The notes under the pieces: generated by a model
The model's database searches: none
The model's input: the letters and a program-made list of their open reading frames with translations, nothing else
Told to the model about the DNA's origin: nothing
Part shown: positions 24,741-33,790 of the stretch, in pieces
How the letters are laid out: each line of letters opens with the position of its first letter
Position numbering within the stretch: position 1 is the stretch's first letter
Translations under genes and position numbers: made by a program
Assembly: GCF_007679495.1 (NCBI RefSeq)
Contig: NZ_VEGP01000031.1
Location: 5,076 to 58,651 of the forward strand
Origin: Paenibacillus sp. 32O-W
Lineage (GTDB): Bacteria > Bacillota > Bacilli > Paenibacillales > NBRC-103111
DNA: 53,576 bases
Direction: 5' to 3'

Positions 24741-26423
24741 TTATATTGTTACTTTTGAAATAAATTTATCCGGAACTTCACACAAGAAACCGTTTCCACA
24801 ATTGTTGATTAACTTTACTTTAATATAGTTGTATCGATCCGATGAATACAAATTAGGGACATTGGTGATTGATAAAATCGTATCATTATTATCCAAGGTG
24901 AAAAGATCGCTCTCACCAGTTATGACTTTTTTAAAACATTGTTTTCTGGCAATAAGGCTATCTATTGAAATAGCATTTACGTATTTATATTCTTCGCCAG
25001 TATTATTTAATACAAGTTCATCGCATTCCTGATCATAACTAAAATAGGACATCTTACCTGTTAAGGGTGATTTAGAATAGTTAAATGTATCAATTAAATC
25101 TAAAAGATAATTTGATGCATAATAGTCGTTACCGTTAAAGAAAGACACATACTCATATTTCGCTTCATTTAAAGCATCTAAATAAACTGTTTTTACACAG
25201 CTAGCATAGATAAACTTAATATCTTCTCTCTCTCCTATCATTTCATACATGTTATTTTTATCTCCTACAATAACCAGCAATAGTTCCTTGTACAGTATTT
25301 TTTGACTATCGTAGTTTTTTATCACGTTTTTAATGTTATTTATATTGGGAATACAGATAATCGAAACTCCTATTTCACAGTTCCTAGTTGCACGTATATT
25401 CAGTTTCTCAAGAATATACTCAAATCTATGTTGATATAGATGCTTCTTATGAATCTCTCTTATCCCTAAAACACTCTTTCTTCTACGATATTCTTCATCT
25501 GAATATAGCAAAGACAATTCTTTCTTTGTCTCAGATTCGGTCGAAACCAAAGATACTATACCGTCAAACATCTCACTTATTCCTTTTGAATATGCACTTA
25601 CAACATTGGTTCCAGAAGCTAGCAGTTCAAATACTCTTCGTGAAAACATTGTGGAACTATTTTTAATAGAATTCACGTTAAGAAACACTTTATATAACTT
25701 ATATGCCTTGATCATATCCTGATAATTAAGATTTCCGACAATATATGGTTTAAATTTGTCTGGAAACTGAAAATTTACCGATGTACTATGAAATTTTCTA
25801 TCAAAAATATTTAAATTAAATTCCACGGCTCCATTTAGTAGAAACCACATGTCTTTTTGGCGCTCATTAAAAACATTTAAGTTGTACCATGCACCGGCAA
25901 ATGCTGTGTCCATTTTTTTAAATTTAAATGAATCAATAGGATTATGTATTCTTGGTTGTGCAGCAAATGGAAGTGGAAAAATGTTATCATGGCCTAAATC
26001 AATCTTATATTGATCTATACAATTAATATCTGATGTAAAAACAAGATCGAACAGCTTTGCAATTCCTATGAAATTATTGTAATTAATAGAATCCTCTTTA
26101 TTCCAGAATACCGTCTTAATGTTACATCTATTGCAATAAGATATTAACTTTCTTAACTCATGATCATCATCCTCAACTACAGTTGAGAAATCCCAAGCTT
26201 CCCAAACAGATTCAACAAATAAAAAATCCGGGTTAATAGAATTTATTTCTTGCATCCAATTTTGCTCAGAAATTTGAGAAAGAGTACACTCATATCTAAA
26301 ACATTCATAACTAAAAGGGTCGAGAATTGCTGCTACTCTAATATCCGGTCTGTTTGTATTAGATGTTGTTGTTTCAAAGGAAATCTGATTTATTTTTTCT
26401 TTAATGTCTATCATTTTTGTCAT
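24741..26423 (-). CDS. CgeB-like glycosyltransferase with second GT-like domain
   Basis: From ATG at 26423 the protein has 560 residues; the GGGGAAGGG before it decides against an upstream GTG. The first about 340 residues resemble the CgeB/group-1-type GT-B family (EDSINYNNF, TAFAGAWYN and the C-terminal MFSRRVFELLASGTNVVSAYS). After about residue 350 a second segment (GVSIICIPN, YEYVSFFNGNDYYASNYLL) looks like a GT-A, family 2-type domain. Two glycosyltransferase domains in one chain suggest it adds two sugars or acts on a repeating unit. CgeB in B. subtilis acts in spore-surface maturation. The acceptor is unknown. Confidence 0.75.
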   Translation of the reverse strand: MTKMIDIKEKINQISFETTTSNTNRPDIRVAAILDPFSYECFRYECTLSQISEQNWMQEINSINPDFLFVESVWEAWDFSTVVEDDDHELRKLISYCNRCNIKTVFWNKEDSINYNNFIGIAKLFDLVFTSDINCIDQYKIDLGHDNIFPLPFAAQPRIHNPIDSFKFKKMDTAFAGAWYNLNVFNERQKDMWFLLNGAVEFNLNIFDRKFHSTSVNFQFPDKFKPYIVGNLNYQDMIKAYKLYKVFLNVNSIKNSSTMFSRRVFELLASGTNVVSAYSKGISEMFDGIVSLVSTESETKKELSLLYSDEEYRRRKSVLGIREIHKKHLYQHRFEYILEKLNIRATRNCEIGVSIICIPNINNIKNVIKNYDSQKILYKELLLVIVGDKNNMYEMIGEREDIKFIYASCVKTVYLDALNEAKYEYVSFFNGNDYYASNYLLDLIDTFNYSKSPLTGKMSYFSYDQECDELVLNNTGEEYKYVNAISIDSLIARKQCFKKVITGESDLFTLDNNDTILSITNVPNLYSSDRYNYIKVKLINNCGNGFLCEVPDKFISKVTI

Positions 26424-26453
26424 TTTAATATCCCTTCCCCTTAACACTTTTTG

Positions 26454-27710
26454 TTATAACTTCAATGCGCCTAATCTGATATGCATAAATCCGTCAGTTG
26501 TAATGTTTTCTTTAATAACATTTCTTGTATCAACAATTATTTTTGTCCTAACCCTTTCTTTAATTTTTGAAAAATCTAATCTTTTGAACTCGGCATGATC
26601 TGTAATAAATACTAAACAATCGGATTCGTTTGCTGCTTCCTCCACAGTCGGTTTTTGAATTTTATCATAAACGTTAACTAATGGATCGTAAATGCTAAGT
26701 CGATATTTTTGATCTAATAATGAATTTACAATTTTAATTGCTGGACTCTCTCTTATATCTGCAACTCCAGCTTTATAAGTTAGTCCAAAAATTGATATTA
26801 GGGGATTTTCTATATGCTCGATCGATTTTTTTATCAGTTCTACTATATAATTGGATGTATTGTTGTTCGTATCTCTTGCTGCAGCAATTACTTTAGCTTC
26901 TTTTGGAGCAATTTGAATTAAAAAATAAGGATCAACGGCAATACAATGCCCTCCTACTCCGGGCCCTGGTTGTAATATATTTACTCTCGGATGGGAATTT
27001 GCAATTTTTATAGCTTCCCATATGTCTACATTTATTTTTTCAGCTATTCGCGCTACCTCATTTGCAAAAGCAATATTCACATCTCGGTATGCGTTTTCCA
27101 TTAGTTTTACCATTTCAGCTGTTGTAAGATCTGTAACGTGGATTTTCCCCTCTGAATAGCATTTGTATAATTCTACTGTCATACTCGCTGAAATTTCATT
27201 AATTCCTCCAACAACTCTATCATTTTTGATCATTTCTTGAAGTAAATTTCCCGGAAGAATACGTTCCGGACAATGTGAAATAAAAAGATCCTCTCCAACA
27301 GATAATTTGGTTGATTCCAATAAAGGTATTATTTTCGTTTCAATAGTACCAGGGGGAACTGTAGATTCTATAATAATTAAATTTCCTTTTCTCAGATATT
27401 TCAAAATGGAATTGATAGCATTAAGTACATAGTTTAAATTGGCTGTCTTATCTATATTTGTAGGAGTAGGAACTGCAATTATAAAGACATCACTCTCGAC
27501 AGGAGTTGTAGAAAACTTAATCTTCTGATTATTAAAAACATCAATAAGCAGCTCATGTAAACCTTTCTCTTTAATATTTATTTCTTTTCTTCTAAGACTT
27601 TCGATTATTTCAGGGTTGCCATCCACCCCATGTACATCAAATCCTTTGCTTGCAAATAAAACTGCAGTAGGTAAGCCTATGTACCCTAAACCTAGAACAT
27701 TTATTTTCAT
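26454..27710 (-). CDS. UDP-N-acetylmannosamine dehydrogenase-like nucleotide-sugar dehydrogenase
   Basis: The enzyme oxidises a UDP-hexose at C6 to the uronic acid using two NAD+. The N-terminal Rossmann motif is GLGYIGLP (7-14). Lys 203 and Asn 206 fall in the central VKLMENAYRD, and the catalytic Cys 256 lies in GGHCIAVDPYF. The third domain has FGLTYKAGVADIRESPA. The 418-aa length and GHCIAVDPYF favour the WecC/CapL (ManNAc) group over UDP-glucose dehydrogenase. GGGGTAG precedes the ATG. It follows a glycosyltransferase by six bases and probably supplies an acidic sugar for the cluster's glycan. Confidence 0.88.
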   Translation of the reverse strand: MKINVLGLGYIGLPTAVLFASKGFDVHGVDGNPEIIESLRRKEINIKEKGLHELLIDVFNNQKIKFSTTPVESDVFIIAVPTPTNIDKTANLNYVLNAINSILKYLRKGNLIIIESTVPPGTIETKIIPLLESTKLSVGEDLFISHCPERILPGNLLQEMIKNDRVVGGINEISASMTVELYKCYSEGKIHVTDLTTAEMVKLMENAYRDVNIAFANEVARIAEKINVDIWEAIKIANSHPRVNILQPGPGVGGHCIAVDPYFLIQIAPKEAKVIAAARDTNNNTSNYIVELIKKSIEHIENPLISIFGLTYKAGVADIRESPAIKIVNSLLDQKYRLSIYDPLVNVYDKIQKPTVEEAANESDCLVFITDHAEFKRLDFSKIKERVRTKIIVDTRNVIKENITTDGFMHIRLGALKL

Positions 27711-27716
27711 TTTTTT

Positions 27717-28796
27717 CTACCCCGTCACTGTTTTTAATATTACTTCCAAATATTTGTTTCCTATTTTGGGAATATTGTAATTAGAAAAAATAAAGGAATT
27801 GCCGTACTTTGTTATATAGTCCTCATCCATGCTGATTATTTCCAATCTTCGGATAATTTTGTTAATGCAGTCTTCCTTATTATTAACTTCATATAAGTAT
27901 TGACTAAGATTGCCATCTAGTATCTCCGGTATAGCACCTACTTTCGGTGCAATAACCGGACAGTTACAAGAAATTGCTTCAATTAATGACATGCCAAAAG
28001 ATTCATCAATTGATGTGCTAATACATAGACCTCCACTTTTAGCCACTTTAGAGTATATTTCAGGCATATTTTTATAATCTACAAAAGGTATCCAATTAAA
28101 AAAACCATCTATTTTATATTTGCTAATAGTTCTAATAAACTCGTTTTTAATACTATCAGGCGCCGTATGCCCTCCCACTAACTGGAAAATAACGTCACCC
28201 TTTAAATGCGCCTTTAAGTCTACTGCCACCTCAATAAAAAATTTCCAATTTTTGTGATCGTCTAACTTACCTACCCATAATAACATTCTCTCATTATTAA
28301 GACTTTCATATATAACGTCTTTGTACGAAAAAAGACTTGTATCAAGGCAATTTTCAACACAATAAATAGGGATATTTGATTTTTCAGAATAGTTCATTAT
28401 GATTTTGTTTTTTAAATATTCTGACGGAGTAATAATAGCAGCTATTTCAGACTTAGCTAATACTTCCTTTAATTTCATAAGTGTGGTAATATATGTTGAA
28501 TGTACTTCATGAATCACTGTTACATTGATTTTTAATTCATCGATAACCTCATAGATTTCATAAGTATCAATTGTTACTATTAGATCAAATTTATTCTGGT
28601 TCAAGAAATTAATCATTTTTTGTTTATTATCTAAAATATAGATATGTGGGTAACCATTGAACGCTGAACGCCCGCCATGGTCACTCAAAAACACAAAATA
28701 TGGTGTACACATTTGAGATAAATAATTCAATCTATTCACTAATTGTGTTGTTACCCCACCAAGTATGCAGTATTTATAGATGTACAGAATTTTCAT
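27717..28796 (-). CDS. GT4-family glycosyltransferase
   Basis: A 359-aa GT-B glycosyltransferase. The C-terminal donor-binding half has LWVGKLDDHKNWKFFIEVA, then DESFGMSLIEAISCNCPV with the two Glu of the EX7E-type motif and APKVGAIPEIL. The N-terminal half opens with YKYCILGGVTTQLVNRLNYL, the acceptor side. No signal peptide or membrane segment is seen. It lies in a tight run of minus-strand glycan genes. Donor and acceptor are unknown. Confidence 0.85.
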   Translation of the reverse strand: MKILYIYKYCILGGVTTQLVNRLNYLSQMCTPYFVFLSDHGGRSAFNGYPHIYILDNKQKMINFLNQNKFDLIVTIDTYEIYEVIDELKINVTVIHEVHSTYITTLMKLKEVLAKSEIAAIITPSEYLKNKIIMNYSEKSNIPIYCVENCLDTSLFSYKDVIYESLNNERMLLWVGKLDDHKNWKFFIEVAVDLKAHLKGDVIFQLVGGHTAPDSIKNEFIRTISKYKIDGFFNWIPFVDYKNMPEIYSKVAKSGGLCISTSIDESFGMSLIEAISCNCPVIAPKVGAIPEILDGNLSQYLYEVNNKEDCINKIIRRLEIISMDEDYITKYGNSFIFSNYNIPKIGNKYLEVILKTVTG

Positions 28797-28834
28797 TTAG
28801 AGTCCTTCTTTCGAATTTTCAGTAAATTGTTTTA

Positions 28835-29932
28835 TTATAGGTTTTGATATAACTTATGGTACATCTCACCTATTTCTTCATTATTATATCGGCCAGTCAT
28901 TTTTTTAAAATTCGCGCCCATGCTTATTAATCCTTCGTTGTTTACCGAGTGGGCTTTTCTCATAAGTTCTGAAATAATTTCAGCTGTAATATTAATTTGT
29001 GTTGAAATAAACCCCACATCTTCATACTCTGAATGCTCTAGATCAAACATTAATGGAACTGAACCTAATATAGGTTTTCCATAGTTTGAAGCCAATATCG
29101 CAACTCCACTCGACCAAGGTTTTTCATATGGTAAAGTTACTATATCACATGCAAGTAATAGTTCTTGGATATCCTTCTCCTCAACAAACTTTGAAATATA
29201 GATTATACGAGTATCCTTAGCAGCTCTGGTCTGGATTAGTTCATGTATTGCTAACTCATCCGGATTTCCAACAATAACAAGTCTAATATTTGATAATTTA
29301 ATTAATCTTAAGGCATCAAGTAAAACATCTATTCGTTTATAATGTCTTAACCTCCCTATAGCCAGAAAACAGAGAGTATTATGAGGAATGTTATATTTAG
29401 CTCTTACTCTACAACGCCAATTGATATTATCCTCGTTTTTTACAACATTGGTGAAATAGTTGGGATGTGGGATGATTTCACATTTATGCCTATATTGCGG
29501 ATATTCGTTAACAAATTGGTTAAGTTGCGCATTTGAAAAAAGAATAAATTTGTCTATCATGCTATTAAAAACTTGCTCCAGTCTATTTTCCTTTTCATCA
29601 TTAATCTCATGGGGCTTTAAATTATGGATGGTTTTTACTAAGATAACGTTTTCTTTTTTTAAATTATCGAGTTCATTGATAAATTCTGTGTGGTTTATCC
29701 TACGATATAGTTTTTCTGGCCAATGAAAATGTACTATTTTTTTAGCATCCCTACTAAAATATTTAATCGAATTTTTAAAGAATGGCTCAGGTGCATTAGG
29801 TACATCGTGCAATATCCCTGGCACTAGTACATCAATATTAGTATTTCTCTGTATTTGTGTGATTATTTCAATAAAGGTATTATAATAGCAAACCTCTGGA
29901 ATATGAATTACTTCAATTTTCTTTATTTCCAA
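28835..29932 (-). CDS. GT4-family glycosyltransferase
   Basis: A GT-B enzyme of about 365 residues from a likely TTG start at 29932, which follows GAGGGGATAC; an in-frame ATG at 29980 (381 aa) has no ribosome binding site. Donor-domain blocks are LAIGRLRHYKRIDVLLDALR, DIVTLPYEKPWSSGVAILAS and YGKPILGS, where the usual EX7E glutamates are not clearly conserved. It probably transfers a sugar in the same pathway as its neighbours; the substrate cannot be named. Confidence 0.82.
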   Translation of the reverse strand: MEIKKIEVIHIPEVCYYNTFIEIITQIQRNTNIDVLVPGILHDVPNAPEPFFKNSIKYFSRDAKKIVHFHWPEKLYRRINHTEFINELDNLKKENVILVKTIHNLKPHEINDEKENRLEQVFNSMIDKFILFSNAQLNQFVNEYPQYRHKCEIIPHPNYFTNVVKNEDNINWRCRVRAKYNIPHNTLCFLAIGRLRHYKRIDVLLDALRLIKLSNIRLVIVGNPDELAIHELIQTRAAKDTRIIYISKFVEEKDIQELLLACDIVTLPYEKPWSSGVAILASNYGKPILGSVPLMFDLEHSEYEDVGFISTQINITAEIISELMRKAHSVNNEGLISMGANFKKMTGRYNNEEIGEMYHKLYQNL

Positions 29933-29997
29933 AGTATCCCCTCGATTCAGAGTATTACTAGAATAGGCTAAGCAATTCATTTGGTGCTTATTTTGAT

Positions 29998-32409
29998 TTA
30001 TACATTTAAACTAGATGAAAAAGACTCAGCTATTCTTACTATTTCCTCATAGTATTTTTCCCAATTACTATCGCAAAAGGAATTATGACCATTTTTTCCC
30101 ATTCTATCGCACTCGTCCGGCCGTGTAAGCAAATACGCGAGCGTAAAAGCTAAGTTATACCACCCTTCGCCTCCGAAAATAATACCATTTTTCCCGTTAT
30201 TAACAAACTCGTCAGCTGTCCCTCCTTGCGAGGCAATTACAACTCTATGCAGTAAGCCAGCTTTTTTATAGCTTACTCCTGAATCCAGATTGGAAAGACA
30301 ATACAATATCTGACCACTCTGAAGTAATTCCAACTCTTCTAAGCTATTAGTTTTAATTAGTTTTATATGATTTGAAATGTTATTTTGGTATCTTTCTTTT
30401 GATTTTTTATTTGTATCAACAATAATTAATTCATGAATATACTCCTTATGATATAAATATTTTGATGAGTTGATTAAGTCCTTTATGATTCCAGAATCTT
30501 GTCTTATATTTGGCCCATAAGCAATTATTCGATTAGGAATAAAATGTGTATATGGTTTATTCATATAAGTTTCATCAACACCTATAGGTACGACAAAGAT
30601 ATTTTCCCGTAAATTTATCTGATTTATAATAAACTCATATATGTAATTATTAGCACATACAACTATATCGCTTGTAGAGATATTATTGATAATTTTTTGA
30701 CGCAGGTGTTCCACAAAAATATTAGTCCCTACTTGGAGTATCTTAAGCCTTGGCCCTCCGTACTTTAATCCTGATACGTTAGTCCCTATATCGTCAACAC
30801 TTAGATAAAAGTCATTATTCGATGTGGTAGTACTTCGTAAAATATAATCAGGAATTTGGAAAACTTCACCGGCAAATTCGTCGATTTCTAACGTCTTTAA
30901 TTTCTCTCCAATAATACTGTCCACATATGGAATATTAATTTTTTCGTCCAATTTTGCCACTTTTATTAATTGTTCAGTTTTATAATCCATTTTCTCTACT
31001 AATTGCTTAGATAAAGATTTTCTAATATCATCATAAGGGGCTAATCTTACTCCACTATCAAAAAAGTTATGGCATGCAATATATCCCGGCACTCTTAACG
31101 GTTTTAAAAAAGCATTCAGCGCTGCAACATTTTTAGCATGCAAAACCAAACTATGTTCAGGATATTCCTCTAATGTAGCTGCCATTGTAGCTAAATGGAT
31201 TGCATCATATACAGTTATAGTCCCTCTTGACCTATTAGTACGCCCATAAGGGATAGCTCTTATCACATCAGATACTTTCAAATTTTCAAGCCATTTCACA
31301 ATAGAAGTTGCAAAATTTTCCCTTTCGGATGTGAAGGTTACCTGCAAATCAAATAAATCCGCTAAATCGTGGTACATCTTTTTTACCGCAGGTACATCAT
31401 AATTTTTATATAACTTCCTAGAAATTTCATCCTCTACCAATAAAACCCCTTTCCCGTCCTTACTCAAAGAACTAGTCAACGAACACAAAGCGATGTTCGA
31501 TATGGAAATCGAGGGAGAACCAAATAACATCACTGCATATTGTTTTTCCTTATATTTTTGAAATTTTGTTGAATGAAAATTCACTTTAGGTTTAATAAAA
31601 AATTTAAATTTATCAGTTTTCTTTTTAATGAGAACCCTTCTAATTTCCAAAAATAATTTCCACAAAAGTCTTATAGAAGACTCGACACTCTCATTTTTTG
31701 ATTTGCATTTGCACGTCAGTAAATCATCCTTTTCTAAAGCAAATAAAATTGAGGATTTGGCACATGCACCTGCAGGAGGTAGTTTGGCATATTCTGGGCA
31801 GGTTGTAAAAGGCTCCTCCCATTTAGTAATATGAAATACCCCTATGAATAATAATTCAGAATGCCTGAGTAGATCACTTGGTAGGTATCCACCACCTAAA
31901 TAAACTATTTCTGAACCTAATCTTAAAAGCACAATTCTTAATATTGCATCTAAGAATTTATTAGGCACTAATTTCCCATTCATGGTTCTTAGTAGATCGC
32001 AAGCATCACGTATTATTACACCGCATTCCATATAATCATCTAAGATAATAATCTCTGGTTTGCCTAAGGAAAACTGATCAGCTAATACATCGAAAAAACT
32101 ATCAAATTTGTACTTAAGCACAGAACTATTAACAATTGGTTGCTTAGCAAATAAAAGTAGCTTATAATTTTCTGCACAAGCTCTCTTTACTTCAAATAAA
32201 TAATCAATTAATTCCAAGAACACTCGAGAATTAATGGAATTTTCATCATTTAACTGCAACAAAAAAACAAAATTATCCCTTGGACTATGCGTTGAAGTAC
32301 AAATCTTAGCAGAAGCATTATTTACTGCGTCTATTAACCTTATATCGATATCTTCAGAAGGGACCCACCAAGGAACTTTTTTGATTAAGTCAATTAAATC
32401 AATAGACAC
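29998..32409 (-). CDS. large glycosyltransferase with Cys-rich N-terminal region
   Basis: An 803-aa protein from a GTG at 32409. The C-terminal about 280 residues are GT-B-like (PIGVDETYMN, RIIAYGPNIRQDSG, HRVVIASQGGTADEFVNNG, GEGWYNLAFTLAYLLTRPDE). The middle (about 280-520) may be an acceptor-binding half or another Rossmann domain (VMLFGSPSISISN, YGRTNRSRG). The first about 270 residues match no family I know and contain Cys 204, 216, 233 and 235 in CPEYAKLPPAGAC...CKC, which could bind zinc or an Fe-S cluster. The size is more than twice that of a usual GT4. Function beyond sugar transfer is not known. Confidence 0.72.
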   Translation of the reverse strand: MSIDLIDLIKKVPWWVPSEDIDIRLIDAVNNASAKICTSTHSPRDNFVFLLQLNDENSINSRVFLELIDYLFEVKRACAENYKLLLFAKQPIVNSSVLKYKFDSFFDVLADQFSLGKPEIIILDDYMECGVIIRDACDLLRTMNGKLVPNKFLDAILRIVLLRLGSEIVYLGGGYLPSDLLRHSELLFIGVFHITKWEEPFTTCPEYAKLPPAGACAKSSILFALEKDDLLTCKCKSKNESVESSIRLLWKLFLEIRRVLIKKKTDKFKFFIKPKVNFHSTKFQKYKEKQYAVMLFGSPSISISNIALCSLTSSLSKDGKGVLLVEDEISRKLYKNYDVPAVKKMYHDLADLFDLQVTFTSERENFATSIVKWLENLKVSDVIRAIPYGRTNRSRGTITVYDAIHLATMAATLEEYPEHSLVLHAKNVAALNAFLKPLRVPGYIACHNFFDSGVRLAPYDDIRKSLSKQLVEKMDYKTEQLIKVAKLDEKINIPYVDSIIGEKLKTLEIDEFAGEVFQIPDYILRSTTTSNNDFYLSVDDIGTNVSGLKYGGPRLKILQVGTNIFVEHLRQKIINNISTSDIVVCANNYIYEFIINQINLRENIFVVPIGVDETYMNKPYTHFIPNRIIAYGPNIRQDSGIIKDLINSSKYLYHKEYIHELIIVDTNKKSKERYQNNISNHIKLIKTNSLEELELLQSGQILYCLSNLDSGVSYKKAGLLHRVVIASQGGTADEFVNNGKNGIIFGGEGWYNLAFTLAYLLTRPDECDRMGKNGHNSFCDSNWEKYYEEIVRIAESFSSSLNV

Positions 32410-32484
32410 TTATCAACCACGCCTCCGTTTATAGTAATAAGTAAAGGGAGGAAACTTCCCTTGCTTATAAAACACTAATAAAGC

Positions 32485-33735
32485 TTATTCTTTTGCAAAG
32501 GCATTTACAAAATACATATTCCTTTCTGAGAGTCGTTCGATAGTTACAGGACGCAATTGTGCAGTTAACCCACCATCTATAGTAATAACTTGACCAGTAA
32601 TAGATAGGCTTGAATTAGTTAAAAAACTTCGGATAAAATGTGTGATCTCCGAAATTGTAGGATATCTTTGAATCGGAACTATTTGTCTTAAATCATTTGG
32701 GTTTTGTAAAATACAATAATCATCTATACTTGTAGGTGATTCTTCTATTGGACCCAGTGCAATAGTGTTAACATTAATTTTGTAAGGTGCTAAATCAAGT
32801 GCTAAAGATCTTGTTAAAGACTCAATACCTCCCTTTGCAGCATCATAAGCACATTGTTCTCTATGTGCTCTATTTGCTCCAACTGATCCGATAAACACCA
32901 ATGATCCTTCACAATCATTATCAACAAGAATTTTAGAGAATGTTTTTGCCGAAATAAAGTAATTAACTAAATGTTCATCTATTTGCTCTCTGAACTTTTC
33001 TATACTCATATTAAATATATGGGACCTGGTATCTGATGTTCCCAATGTTGTCAATAAAACTTTAGGTGTTACTGACTGTTCCCGAATATCATTACTTAGG
33101 TGGTAATTAAATTCTGATTCATTTGAAATATCCACAATATTACAATGTAACAAATTCAATAAGTCTTTTCGGACTTTATTCACCGGGAATGGAATTTTGT
33201 CGTATGCCCAAACGGGTATTCCTTTCTCTAATAACTCTAGGGTTAGGTTATATCCAACGAAACCAGCAGCACCAACTATTAGAATTGGTCGTTGATTTCC
33301 TAAAAGCGTTGTATTTTTATTTAGAGCATAATCCCTCAGAACACTTTCTGCATGGTCAAGAGAAGTTTTTCGATTTTTAATCAACTCAGATTCAAATGAG
33401 TTTATACATAAATACTTAAGTGGTTCTTCATTCTCGTTTATTATCATATGCCACGTGCTTGTCGGAATTGTAACAAGATCATTTACTTTTAGATTACAAG
33501 AGTTGTCCAGGTTACTTCTTTCAATCCCTGTTTTCAACATACCTTTACCTGATAATACAAAAAACATCTGTTCCATTTCATGATGCACATGACAATGAGT
33601 AGACATATTAGGTGGGATTATTACCAAAAATGCTTCAGAAAATCTAGTTTCTTCGCGTCTTATTAGGAATTCATTAATATGTGTTTCGAAAACAAACCGA
33701 TCGCCAGCATATACATTAATTGTTTTTATTGTCAA
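32485..33735 (-). CDS. cupin-SDR fusion protein
   Basis: A 416-aa protein from TTG at 33735, preceded by GGGAGGATGG. Residues about 35-115 are a cupin barrel with metal ligands in HCHVHHEMEQ (47-56) and His 96. Residues about 150-405 are a short-chain dehydrogenase/reductase with VGAAGFVG (154-161), catalytic Ser 284, Tyr 297 and Lys 301 (YDAAK), and the C-terminal ITGQVITIDGG. One part may isomerise or sense a sugar and the other oxidise or reduce it, so a modified nucleotide sugar is plausible. The fusion is unusual. It lies between two glycosyltransferase genes. Confidence 0.8.
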   Translation of the reverse strand: MTIKTINVYAGDRFVFETHINEFLIRREETRFSEAFLVIIPPNMSTHCHVHHEMEQMFFVLSGKGMLKTGIERSNLDNSCNLKVNDLVTIPTSTWHMIINENEEPLKYLCINSFESELIKNRKTSLDHAESVLRDYALNKNTTLLGNQRPILIVGAAGFVGYNLTLELLEKGIPVWAYDKIPFPVNKVRKDLLNLLHCNIVDISNESEFNYHLSNDIREQSVTPKVLLTTLGTSDTRSHIFNMSIEKFREQIDEHLVNYFISAKTFSKILVDNDCEGSLVFIGSVGANRAHREQCAYDAAKGGIESLTRSLALDLAPYKINVNTIALGPIEESPTSIDDYCILQNPNDLRQIVPIQRYPTISEITHFIRSFLTNSSLSITGQVITIDGGLTAQLRPVTIERLSERNMYFVNAFAKE

Positions 33736-33790
33736 AGTTGATCCATCCTCCCATTTTATAAAAGAATCGTTTCCTTCTCTTATCTAATCC

